DNA of 64,000 nt, taken from Symsagittifera roscoffensis (Eukaryota; Xenacoelomorpha; Acoela; Convolutidae). The stretch covers positions 1,294,512-1,358,511 of the forward strand of contig NC_087070.1 of the NCBI RefSeq assembly GCF_963678635.1, given 5' to 3'. The translations under genes and the position numbers were made by a program. The notes under the pieces were generated by a model. That model was given only the letters and a program-made list of their open reading frames with translations, did no database searches and was not told the DNA's origin. Each line of letters begins with the position of its first letter. Position 1 is the stretch's first letter. Below, one piece after another: positions 22,780 through 35,900 of the stretch.

Positions 22780-23640
22780 ACAACCTGTTAACTCGTTCAA
22801 GCTTTTGATATCAGATTAGACTGGACATTTTTCGAGAAAAAAACAAAAAAATTCGAAAACTTGACTTTTCCCATGGCCTTAAATTTTGTTTAAAAAATTT
22901 GGGCGTCGCCACTAACACAGGATGATAATCTTCCATTGAACCTACAACTCAGATTTGGGAGGATAGATTTCGAGAAAAATCGAAAGATTCAAAAAACGGC
23001 AGAAAAATAAATATTTGACTTTTCCGAGGGCCATAACTTTTTGTGAAAAAACATTTGGCCATAGCCGCTTAAATAGGGATGCTTCACACAGGCTGTTCCT
23101 TCGATTGAAACCATAAATCTGAGAATTGGACGGGTAGTTTCCTGGAAAACTTGGAAAAACTATCAAAACATCAAAATTTTGACTTTCATCAAAATTTTGA
23201 CTTTTCCGAAGACGATAACTTTTGTCTACAGCCGCTAATGCAGAAGAACTTGAACCAACCCGTTCTCTACATTGAGCTCAAAATCTCAAATTCGGTATGA
23301 TGCTTTTCGAAAAATTTTAAAAACGGTCAAAAATCGAAAATTTGACTTTTCCGAGGGCCATTAATTATTATGTAAAAAATTTGGTGTAGCCATTTACGCA
23401 GGGGAGCTGCCTACAACCCGTTCTACTATAGAGCCCAAAATCTCATATTCGGGAGGGCAGTTTTCGAGAAAACCAAAAAGCTTGGAAAGCGGTCAAAAAT
23501 CGAACATTGAAAAAAATTGTTCCTTATGCAGAGAGCTTCCCAAAACCCTTTCTATACATTGAACTCAAAATCTCATATTTGGGAGGGCAGTTTTTGAGAA
23601 AACAAAGATAAAAAAAAATTTGGTCAAATATTCCCCAACA
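22780..23640 (+). repeat. Degenerate tandem repeat, about 145-180-bp unit
   Basis: Phrases TTGACTTTTCCGAGGGCCAT, CAAAATCTCATATTCGGGAG, GCAGTTTTCGAGAAAA and GGTCAAAAATCGAA recur every 145-180 bp. The array contains the left breakpoint of the 5.3-kb duplication and is copied with it (28101-28910). Confidence 0.7.
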
Positions 23641-26395
23641 CAGTTTTTGCGAAGGCTGTATAAAAATGGTGTAGAGTAAAAAGAGATTAAGCGATTACGC
23701 AGGCCCATAGGGGAGTGGGATGTCATTCCATTGGTGTCATTTTTTTGAAAATCAGGTTTTGAGAAAAAATTCAACTTTTAAAAAAGCAAAAAAAACCAAC
23801 GCGTCTCAAAAGAAAGAAAATAAAACAACCAACGCCATACATATTCATGCTCAGCAGGAACTTTTATAAGCCAGTCACTAAACCCAGGAATTTTTAGAAG
23901 CCAGTCACTAAGCCACAGTTACGCGTCAGTGCAATCAAAATTTGCAAAAAATGTTCGTTTCAATCAATATATTCGCTCTTTTGAGCCAAATTGAGAGGTT
24001 CGTTATTCAAAATCTTGCTTCAAAAAAGTTATATAGCAACCATAGCATGACAAACTAGCAGCCAGAAATCGAGACGAAAGTCGATAAATTGAAAAAAAAA
24101 ACATATTTATAGAAACGTCGAGAAAAACTAGATTTACCAAAATTTTTAAATCTATGTCTTAAACACAGGTCACTTTTATGAAAACCTTGACAAAGGAAAA
24201 AATGAAAACTACATTTGCATAGAAAAAAAAGAGACAATTTCTGAGCAGACAGGCGTAGAGCCAAAAAACAGTTTTTTCATGAAAAAAATTTATAACTTTT
24301 AAAAATACATAATTACCTACTTAAAAGACTCAAGCGAACATGAAACTTATTTCCGTCGTCTAACGATAAAACATGATGCCAAAAGGCCGATTCAATAAAA
24401 ACCAAAAAAAAATCCAAGAAAAACAAAACAAAATTACACCGAACCGCTTTCGGAAAATCTTTTAAAAATATTAAGAAACAAATACTGAACAGCTAGCATG
24501 CTCAAAATATGTCTATTGGTTGACAAAAATGCAGGTTTGAAAAAATTGTTGGGTAAAAACCCTTCCCAGGGTTAAATCATAGGATCAGCAGTGCTAAAAA
24601 CATTGTGGCGGAAAATCGGTAACTTTCGGATACTAAACTGAAATGAATCGTCAAATTTCAATTCTTTCTCAATTTTTTTAATATCGCGTAAACTAAAAAA
24701 ATGGGAATTCAAATTTTGAGGCAAACTTTGGAAGCAATGGGGAAAATCTGACAGTACCTCACCGTAGGTTGGCTGATTTTAAATTTGGAGAATTAAATGC
24801 TGCAACAAAAAATGCCCGTTACATAATGTATAGATGAATGAATCCCATCTTTATACTACCTTACACTGCACTGCCCTCCCCTCCATCCTGGCATCATAGC
24901 GACAGCTTCAGATTCGGGACTTTAAATAGGCCAAGCATTCTAAAAGGAAAATCGAAAAAAATTTTTAAGCATCGTAATATACGATATATCTTAACCAGCG
25001 TATAGATACGCTATGCGCTTAACCGTTGCAAAAGAACGCTTAAATATGGCAAGACACTTGTCACACGCATTTAAATAGAGTATAGATAGATAAAGATAAC
25101 ACTCAACTTTCGATATCAGCCCAACGTGTATCAAAGGCAAAGTGATCCAGCCAATTTGCAAATAACGGTCCGAGCGATAATATACCTACCAACTAGTTGT
25201 GCAAATGAATGCAAGGTAAAAAATATGACTGGTCATCAAGACGTTAAAACATTTCGACGCCAAACCCCAACTTATCAAACTGCCGAATAGGAACCTGGTA
25301 AAAATAAAAGAAAATTATCTTTTAAAAAAATTTATTGGATCAAACATTCCAGTGGGCACAAAAACTAATTAACATTCGATGAATTGTTTAAAAACATAAT
25401 CCAATTTCAAAAGGCCATTTGCAAGCAAACACGCAGAATCTAAAGTAAGTTTTTTACTGGTTTTCAACCTCAACTAAGTTACTGTCAACTCACATTTGAA
25501 TTTAAGGCAATTGTAGCCATTTGAGCTACTATCTGATCAAAACGTCTCCAGAAAATCCCAACACATTTTATAACAACAGTTGTCATATTTTCCCTTTCTT
25601 TATCTCAAATATTGAATTTAACCCAATCTGAGTGATCAACATCAGTAGGGACTTTTTCATTTCGCTATAGCTTTTCAAAGTTGAATCGACATATGAAACA
25701 AACAATTAGACAAATATCGAGCTTTTTGATCCAGAAATTGTTTTAATTGTCGGTAGTAGACACCAATTAGTATCTTAAAAATTGCGTCTGAAAATGTTAT
25801 TCAGAGCAAATTTTCGAGTTCTCTGGTTTGATTGTTTTGAGTAGTTTGTACATCTTAGGGACGTAGGGCTTATTCTTCATTTTTTTACTACACAGAATCT
25901 GCATATTCAGCTAAAACTTCAAGTACAGAATTCACAAGTTAATGAGTTTTGATGCCAATAACCGGTAAAAAATGAATTAAACGCATTTTGTGAGAGAAAA
26001 ATATTGCCCCGTTTTAGAGGGTAAATTTTTTGTCCGAGTATCAAAATTTGAGCTAAGCTTGATAAGCTTTGAAAACTGTCTTGTTTTAGGTGTGCGAATA
26101 AATTTTAGGCATACTAAAAAAATAATATAGTTAGAGGCTTTCAAATCATTTCAACAGTCATCACTGTTTACAAAGAGTTGGAAAAAGGAGAACACAAAAA
26201 ATCGGTGATCCAATCCTTTTTTCTATCAAACTCGCCTAATTCAGACCATTTTTTTATCAAATCAATATTGGTTAAACTAAAAGAAATTAGACGATGATCT
26301 AAGATAATCTAACTTGTTAAGTAGCAAGTAAATCGACTTTAACAACATTGGAAATGATATAGATATAGATATGAGAATAAGAATGCCAAATTTCT

Positions 26396-26903
26396 CTAAA
26401 CAGAATGAATTTCTGATGTGTCGATGTCTTTCAAGTCGTTTTGTTTCTGCAGCTGGACGAAGTCTTTGTTCACACATGTAGCTTGCCCTCTATTGAGAAA
26501 AACGTCCTCTATATACAATACGGCATCGTGAACACTTGGGAAAAGATTCTCAAGTCCAATTTTATCCACAAATCCTTCTCGTTCAAACTTTTCCACTATT
26601 TCCAGTCCACACACTGATATTAGCAGCTCAATTTGACTAGCTTTGCAGTGTTGTAGCACCGTACTTAAAGCAATAATTCCGGAATGGTCTATGAAATTGA
26701 AGGGTTCCGCGTCCAAGACTACGAACTTCAGACCCGCAATAGTCGGTGATTTGCTATGATGATTTGAATCAATTGCAGAATAAGAAGGGGAGAGACACTC
26801 CTTGTGACGAAGTGCGATTTGCTTCTTCATAGATGACACGAATAGATCGGCGTTGGCAAAATAAAGGGACATATCGAAGCGAAAGATGAGGGCATCCGGA
26901 ATC
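26396..26903 (-). CDS. SLC26 terminal STAS exon, distal copy
   Basis: It has the same structure and splice phase as the proximal copy, is fully open, and reads [10 protein letters not shown] at the start and [10 protein letters not shown] at the end. It can only be used if the proximal STAS exon, which has its own stop and presumably its own poly(A) site, is skipped. Confidence 0.88.
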
Positions 26904-29900
26904 CTAAAAAAATCAATTGTTTCCAAAACAACATTAAAAATAGTGAGGAAACAGTGCTGTTTTAAGCCAATTGCAGATACAGAACTGATTACATAAAACA
27001 AGCGTGAACATAAACTTCAATCATTGCCAAAAGCATCCGCTGAGAGCCATAACTTAAGGAACAGAAATTTCAGGTTGGAAAATTCTATTTAATTTTTTAT
27101 GTTTATCTATTATCATTCACGAATTAGGATCTTTTAACAATCAGCTCCCCTTCTATTGCAAAGGAGAGTAACTAGTGACAAGATACAAAGTTCTTATTTG
27201 CTTTATAGGGGTGGAAAACCAATAGTATGCATCATAGGGGAGATAATTAACAAGATCCAATGTTTACAAGAACAACCCGTTCCTGTACAATTATCACAGA
27301 ATGTTCCGACCATTTTTGTGCGTGGTGCGATGAGATGATCTACATGCAAGTCAATAAAATTAGTATATTCAATAGTCATAGTGGCTCTTTTCCAGTCCCC
27401 CCTTTCAAAATACCGAGTTTTATGTTTGTTTTACGTGTTATTACGGCTAAACGCGTGATATTACGCTGTAAAATATGAAGAACAAATCTGTTCAGAATTG
27501 TGATTTGTTCACCACGCCAAATTTCATTGCACTATGACAACGTTAAATAGTTTTTTTTAAATTGATTTTGAAAGGGGGGGAACTGGAAAAGAGCCGTCAT
27601 AGTAAAAAGGCACATTGAACAACAAATTTTATCGGAGGATGACTAGAAAAACCAAAAATATTCTTAATTTTTTTTTGAATTTTGTAATTTTTCTAGTGCT
27701 AAAAACCTTCATACACTTGTTTTACTAATGTAAAACTCAAATTTCAGGGTTCTAATGAAAGATTTTTTTTCGACACTTAATAAAAATTGTTCGAATCACG
27801 ATTGAAAGGGCTGATATAAAACTTGACCTAATCCGTGATTATTTGTGATGCCTGATTTGAGATGAAAACAAAAAAACACACCCGAAGACAAAGTTCCTCT
27901 CCATTTTCAATGGCCGGAACAAAAATCATAAATCAAAGAAAAGTATCATGAGTTTATTCCAAAATTATTGCAATACTTTTGAGATAAAAACTTTAGAATG
28001 CATGACCCACTTTTGCATTTTTTCGTACTCGATTACATCTCTATAATAAACGTCAACGTCAGTTGGCTTTTTTGCTGTCTTGATTTCTATAAAACTGGCT
28101 GAGAAAAAAACAAAAAAATTCGAAAACTTGACTTTTCCCATGGCCTTAAATTTTGTTTAAAAAATTTGGGCGTCGCCACTAACACAGGATGATAATCTTC
28201 CATTGAACCTACAACTCAGATTTGGGAGGATAGATTTCGAGAAAAATCGAAAGATTCAAAAAACGGCAGAAAAATAAATATTTGACTTTTCCGAGGGCCA
28301 TAACTTTTTGTGAAAAAACATTTGGCCATAGCCGCTTAAATAGGGATGCTTCACACAGGCTGTTCCTTCGATTGAAACCATAAATCTGAGAATTGGACGG
28401 GTAGTTTCCTGGAAAACTTGGAAAAACTATCAAAACATCAAAATTTTGACTTTCATCAAAATTTTGACTTTTTTCGAAGACGATAACTTTTGTCTACAGC
28501 CGCTAATGCAGAAGAACTTGAACCAACCCGTTCTCTACATTGAGCTCAAAATCTCAAATTCGGTATGATGCTTTTCGAAAAATTTTAAAAACGGTCAAAA
28601 ATCGAAAATTTGACTTTTCCGAGGGCCATTAATTATTATGTAAAAAATTTGGTGTAGCCATTTACGCAGGGGAGCTGCCTACAACCCGTTCTACTATAGA
28701 GCCCAAAATCTCATATTCGGGAGGGCAGTTTTCGAGAAAACCAAAAAGCTTGGAAAGCGGTCAAAAATCGAACATTGAAAAAAATTGTTCCTTATGCAGA
28801 GAGCTTCCCAAAACCCTTTCTATACATTGAACTCAAAATCTCATATTTGGGAGGGCAGTTTTTGAGAAAACAAAGATAAAAAAAAATTTGGTCAAATATT
28901 CCCCAACACAGTTTTTGCGAAGGCTGTATAAAAATGGTGTAGAGTAAAAAGAGATTAAGCGATTACGCAGGCCCATAGGGGAGTGGGATGTCATTCCATT
29001 GGTGTCATTTTTTTGAAAATCAGGTTTTGAGAAAAAATTCAACTTTTAAAAAAGCAAAAAAAAACCAACGCGTCTCAAAAGAAAGAAAATAAAACAACCA
29101 ACGCCATACATATTCATGCTCAGCAGGAACTTTTATAAGCCAGTCACTAAACCCAGGAATTTTTAGAAGCCAGTCACTAAGCCACAGTTACGCGTCAGTG
29201 CAATCAAAATTTGCAAAAAATGTTCGTTTCAATCAATATATTCGCTCTTTTGAGCCAAATTGAGAGGTTCGTTATTCAAAATCTTGCTTCAAAAAAGTTA
29301 TATAGCAACCATAGCATGACAAACTAGCAGCCAGAAATCGAGACGAAAGTCGATAAATTGAAAAAAAAACATATTTATAGAAACGTCGAGAAAAACTAGA
29401 TTTACCAAAATTTTTAAATCTATGTCTTAAACACAGGTCACTTTTATGAAAACCTTGACAAAGGAAAAAATGAAAACTACATTTGCATAGAAAAAAAAGA
29501 GACAATTTCTGAGCAGACAGGCGTAGAGCCAAAAAACAGTTTTTTCATGAAAAAAATTTATAACTTTTAAAAATACATAATTACCTACTTAAAAGACTCA
29601 AGCGAACATGAAACTTATTTCCGTCGTCTAACGATAAAACATGATGCCAAAAGGCCGATTCAATAAAAACCAAAAAAAAATCCAAGAAAAACAAAACAAA
29701 ATTACACCGAACCGCTTTCGGAAAATCTTTTAAAAATATTAAGAAACAAATACTGAACAGCTAGCATGCTCAAAATATGTCTATTGGTTGACAAAAATGC
29801 AGGTTTGAAAAAATTGTTGGGTAAAAACCCTTCCCAGGGTTAAATCATAGGATCAGCAGTGCTAAAAACATTGTGGCGGAAAATCGGTAACTTTCGGATA

Positions 29901-32900
29901 CTAAACTGAAATGAATCGTCAAATTTCAATTCTTTCTCAATTTTTTTAATATCGCGTAAACTAAAAAAATGGGAATTCAAATTTTGAGGCAAACTTTGGA
30001 AGCAATGGGGAAAATCTGACAGTACCTCACCGTAGGTTGGCTGATTTTAAATTTGGAGAATTAAATGCTGCAACAAAAAATGCCCGTTACATAATGTATA
30101 GATGAATGAATCCCATCTTTATACTACCTTACACTGCACTGCCCTCCCCTCCATCCTGGCATCATAGCGACAGCTTCAGATTCGGGACTTTAAATAGGCC
30201 AAGCATTCTAAAAGGAAAATCGAAAAAAATTTTTAAGCATCGTAATATACGATATATCTTAACCAGCGTATAGATACGCTATGCGCTTAACCGTTGCAAA
30301 AGAACGCTTAAATATGGCAAGACACTTGTCACACGCATTTAAATAGAGTATAGATAGATAAAGATAACACTCAACTTTCGATATCAGCCCAACGTGTATC
30401 AAAGGCAAAGTGATCCAGCCAATTTGCAAATAACGGTCCGAGCGATAATATACCTACCAACTAGTTGTGCAAATGAATGCAAGGTAAAAAATATGACTGG
30501 TCATCAAGACGTTAAAACATTTCGACGCCAAACCCCAACTTATCAAACTGCCGAATAGGAACCTGGTAAAAATAAAAGAAAATTATCTTTTAAAAAAATT
30601 TATTGGATCAAACATTCCAGTGGGCACAAAAACTAATTAACATTCGATGAATTGTTTAAAAACATAATCCAATTTCAAAAGGCCATTTGCAAGCAAACAC
30701 GCAGAATCTAAAGTAAGTTTTTTACTGGTTTTCAACCTCAACTAAGTTACTGTCAACTCACATTTGAATTTAAGGCAATTGTAGCCATTTGAGCTACTAT
30801 CTGATCAAAACGTCTCCAGAAAATCCCAACACATTTTATAACAACAGTTGTCATATTTTCCCTTTCTTTATCTCAAATATTGAATTTAACCCAATCTGAG
30901 TGATCAACATCAGTAGGGACTTTTTCATTTCGCTATAGCTTTTCAAAGTTGAATCGACATATGAAACAAACATATGAAACAAATAATTTCGAGCTTTTTG
31001 ATCCAGAAATTGTTTTTATGTCGGTAGTAGACACCAATTAGTATCTTAAAAATTGCGTCTGAAAATGTTATTCAGAGCAAATTTTCGAGTTTTCTGGTTT
31101 GATTGTTTTGAGTAGTTTGTACATCTCAGGGACGTAGGGCTTATTCTTCATTCTTTTACTACACAGAATCTGCATTTTCAGCCAAAACTTCAAGTACAGA
31201 ATTCACAAGTTAATGAGTTTCGATGTCAATAACCGGTAAAAAATGAATTAAACGCATTTTGTGAGAAAAAATATTGCCCCGTTTTAGAGGCTAAATTTTT
31301 TGTCCGAGTATCAAAATTTGGGCTAAGCGTGATAAGCTTTGAAAACTGTCTTGTTTTAGTTGTGCGAATAAATTTTAGGCATACTAAAAAAATAATATAG
31401 TTAGAGGCTTTCAAATCATTTCAACAGTCATCACTGTTTACAAAGAGTTGGAAAAGGGAGATCACAAAAAAATCGCTGATGCAATCCTTTTTTCTATCAA
31501 ACTCGCCTAATTCAGACCAAAACCGAAACACAAACATTTTTTTATCAAATCAATATTGGTTAAACTAAAAGAAATTAGACGATGATCTAAGATAATCTAA
31601 CTTGTTAAGTAGCAACTAAATCGACTTTAACAACATTGGAAATGATATAGATATAGATATGAGAATAAGAATGCCAAATTTCTCTAAACAGAATGAATTT
31701 CTGATGCGTCGATTTCTTTCAAGTCGTTTTCTTTCTGCAGCTGAACGAAGTCTTTGTTCATACTTGTGGCTTGCCCTCTATTGAGAAAAACGTCCTCTAT
31801 ATACAATACGGCATCGTGAACACTTGGGAAAAGATTCTCAAGTCCAATTTTATCCACAAATCCTTCTCGTTCAAACTTTTCCACTATTTCCAGTCCACAC
31901 ACTGATATTAGCAGCTCAATTTGACTAGCTTTGCAGTGTTGTAGCACCGTACTTAAAGCAATAATTCCGGAATGGTCTATGAAATTGAAGGGTTCCGCGT
32001 CCAAGACTACGAACTTCAGACCCGCAATAGTCGGTGATTTGCTATGATGATTTGAATCAATTGCAGAATAAGAAGGGGAGAGACACTCCTTGTGACGAAG
32101 TGCGATTTGCTTCTTCATAGATGACACGAATAGATCGGCGTTGGCAAAATAAAGGGACATATCGAAGCGAAAGATGAGGGTATCCGGAATCCTAAAAAAA
32201 TCAATTGTTTCCAAAACAACATTAAAAATAGTGAGGAAACAGTGATGTTTTAAGCCAATTGCAGATACAGAACTGATAACATAAAAACAAGCGTGAACAA
32301 AAACTTCAATCATTGCCAAAAGCATCCGCTGAGAGCCATAACTTAAGGAACAGAAATTTCAGGTTGGAAAATTCTATTTAATTTTTTATGTTTATCTATT
32401 ATCATTCACGAATTAGGATCTTTTAACAATCAGCTCCCCTTCTATTGCAAAGGAGAGTAACTAGGTAACTAGTGACAAGATACAAAGTTCTTATTTGCTT
32501 TATAGTGGTGGAAAACCAATAGTATGCATCATAGGGGAGATAATTAACAAGATCCAATGTTTACAAGAACAACCCGTTCCTGTACAATTATCACAGAATG
32601 TTCCGACCATTTTTGTGCGTGGTGCGATGAGATGATCTACGTGCAAGTCAATAAAGTTAGTATATTCAATAGTCATAGTAAATAGGCACATTGAACAACA
32701 AATTTTATCGGAGGATGACTAGAAAAACCAAAAATATTCTTAATTTTTTTTGAATTTTGTAATTTTTCTAGTGCTAAAAACCTTCATACACTTGTTTTAC
32801 TAATGTAAAACTCAAATTTCAGGGTTCTAATGAAAGATTTTTTTTCGAGACTTAATAAAAATTGTTCGAATCACGACTGAAAGGGCTGATATAAAACTTG

Positions 32901-35900
32901 ACCCAATCCGTGATTATTTGTGATGCCTGTTTTGAGATGAAAACAAAAAAAACACACCCGAAGACAAAGTTCCTCCCCATTTTCAATGGCCGGAACAAAA
33001 ATCATAAATCAAAGAAAAGTATCATGAGTTTATTCCAAAATTATTGCAATACTTTTGAGATAAAAACTTTAGAATGCATAGTAGCAACAAACAGTCGACC
33101 CACTTTTGCATTTTTTCGTACTCGATTACATCTCTATAATAAACGTCAACGTCAGTTGGCTTTTTTGCTGTCTTGATTTCTATAAAACTGGCTGAGTTTA
33201 GTCTCGATTTTCTCTTTTGATTAATAAACGATGGAAATTCAGTGGCGACTTGCTTTCTATCACTGAAAAAACCACTAGAACAATTCAAATGAAAAGGCAA
33301 AAATTAATTCGCGCGTGCACATTTCAGCATTTCTTAAAACATCTACATTCGGTCTGAGTCAACCCGAAGGTACCAGAAGCAACCGGGTAACTCCAGTTAC
33401 TATATTTACAATCAACATGATACTTTTATTGACCAAAGGCTGTCATTTTTCTTCAACATACAAGAAAAACACAGGCAAAGCTGCGCATCGTAAACACAAG
33501 CGAAAAATGGCAAAAAGTAGCTCTAAAAAAGACAAAAAGTAAATACAAAAACAAACCTTAAAAGAAAATTAACTTCCGAAAGGAAACAAGACTGCTTTTG
33601 AAGTTTCGAACTATAACGTCACGCTTTAAAGTTTCGAACTATAACTTTTAGACTGTTAATAAAATAAAAGTAAATAAATTTCGACAAAAAATATGTCATG
33701 TCAATCAACACATTTTAGTTTAAAAATTTTCAGAAGGATGCATATAAGTTTTTTTGTCAATAATAGCTTATTGAAAAGTCGAAATTTGACTGGAGAAAAA
33801 CCATCCAAGCACAAGTATTCTGCCACTTTCTTTGTAAGTCGTACAACAATTACTGAAAGATATAACTTGACTAAACGAGCAAAGTTATTGGGACCAATTA
33901 GATTGCCTCAATCCACTTAAGATTTATTGTTTAGTGCTTTGAAAATGCATTGAACTGCCGCGCTTAAGCATTGACCATCAGCTATTAGGGGGGTTGAGAA
34001 ATTAGACGATTAGCAAATTAGACGGAGGCACTTAAAAGGAAATAAGACTATTTTGCAAAACTACGATTGTGAGAAAATAGTCAATTGTGAGAGAGATTAA
34101 AATTGTTTGCAGACAAATTGCGGGCGAAAAACCAAATTGTTTGCAGACAACAGTCAAATTTCGGTGGCCAAAAAATGTCAATCATGCATAATTTATTCAA
34201 TTCAAGACTCTCCTGTTAAATTTGGATTTGACATTTTATGCTCATTTTAACTAAATGTTTTGATAGGTATTGTCATTTTATGCTCTTTTTGTATTTGTGA
34301 AACTTGACTCTTAAGAAAAAATTTTGTTGGCCATTTCCTTTTCATAGCAGTGACGTCTAAAATGTCAGATCTGTAAAAAAAATTTCGTCTAAATTCGTTT
34401 TTGTAGCATCCATCTAAGTTCTTATCGTGTAATTTCCTAGGCCGCCCTATGAGGGTACAAAATTGGCTTAAATTAGTCTCAAGAAGCCAGCTTTCACACG
34501 CCATAAAAATTAACAAACAACGATTGCAGTTCAAATACCAGTTGACACTTGAGCTCAGGGCGTCACGCGTCAATATCTTCAAACGTGGGCCTAGGAAATT
34601 AGACGATAAGCAAATAAGACGGATGCTACAAAAACGAAATTAGACGAAATTTTTATTTTACAGATCTGGCATTGTAAACGTAACTGCTATGAAAAGGAAA
34701 GGGCCAACAACATTTTTTCTTAAGAGTCAAGTTTCACAAATAAAAAAAGAACATAAAATGTCAAATCCGAATATTCCAGGAGAGTTTTGAATTGAATAAA
34801 TTATGCATGATTGACATGTTAAATTTTTGGCCACCGAAACTTAACTGTTGTCTGCAACAAATTTGATTTTTCTCACGCAATTTGTCTGCAAATTCAAACA
34901 ATTTAAATCTCTCGTACTTTCGTCTATTTTCTCACAATTACAGGTTTGCAAAATCGTCTAATTAACTTTTAAAGGCCTCCGTCTTATTTGCTTATCTTCT
35001 AATTTCTCAACCCCCTTCAAAAGGGTACAAAAATTGTGCCTCAAAAATAACAAGTCGATTTAAGCGACTTGAGTTGGGAATTAAAATCTGCGACTTGCGT
35101 TGGGGAAAAACAGTCTGACCGTATACAAATTGTCTTGCAAGCTCTCTTGAAAAATGACCAGTATGTCGTATGTCCCTAATCACTTCATTTTCAACATAGG
35201 CGCTACGCGCAATACACCGAAGGCATAGAAACTGAAGCAAAAACGAAACAACTTGAACAACTAATAATTGAAGAATAACAGTTCTAGAACAAAAAATCGT
35301 ACTAATACATGTATACACCAAAATTTTGCTATATCGAGAAAGAGCCTGAAATAACAGTTCTAGAACTAAAAATCGTACTAACACATGTATAGGTTAAATT
35401 TTTGATATATCAACGAAGATCATAAAATAACACTTCTAGAACTAAAAATCGTACTAACACATGTATACACCAAAATTTTACTATATTGACAAAGAGCCTG
35501 AAATAACAGTTCGTGAGCTAAAAATCGTACGAACACATGTATACACCAAAATTTTGCTATATTGGCAAAGATCATGAAATAACAGTTCGAGAGCTAAAAA
35601 TCGTACTAACACATGTATACGTCAAATTTTTGCTATATTGACAAAGATCATGGAATAACAGTTCTAGAGCTAAAAATCGTACTAACACATGTATACACCA
35701 AAATTTTGCTATATTGACAAAGATCATGGAATAACAGTTCGAGAACTAAAAATGGTACTAACACATGTATACAATAAAATTTTGATATATTGACAAAGAT
35801 CATGAAATAACAGTTCGAGAACTAAAAATCGTAATAACACATGTATACACTAAAATTTTGATATATTGACATAGATCATAAAATAACAGTTCGAGAACTA

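Larger units (their letters stand above)
22834..28100. repeat. 5.27-kb tandem segmental duplication, copy 1 (STAS exon)
   Basis: This segment is near-identical to 28101-33193. It starts at GAGAAAAAAACAAAAAAATT, inside a degenerate repeat. The junction at 28101 reads AAAACTGGCT|GAGAAAAAAAC, while the right end of copy 2 reads AAAACTGGCT|GAGTTTAG, giving a 3-bp shared GAG. Copy 1 carries an extra 213-bp MITE (27383-27595). Substitutions look denser around 25.7-26.9 kb than elsewhere. Confidence 0.92.

Noticed and set aside
27383-27595. Assigning the 8-bp-duplication MITE to the hAT superfamily
   Set aside because: Its termini match the Merlin element at 61915-63041 (GGCTCTTTTYC plus C-run), not the CAG-starting hAT ends, and Merlin also makes 8-bp duplications.
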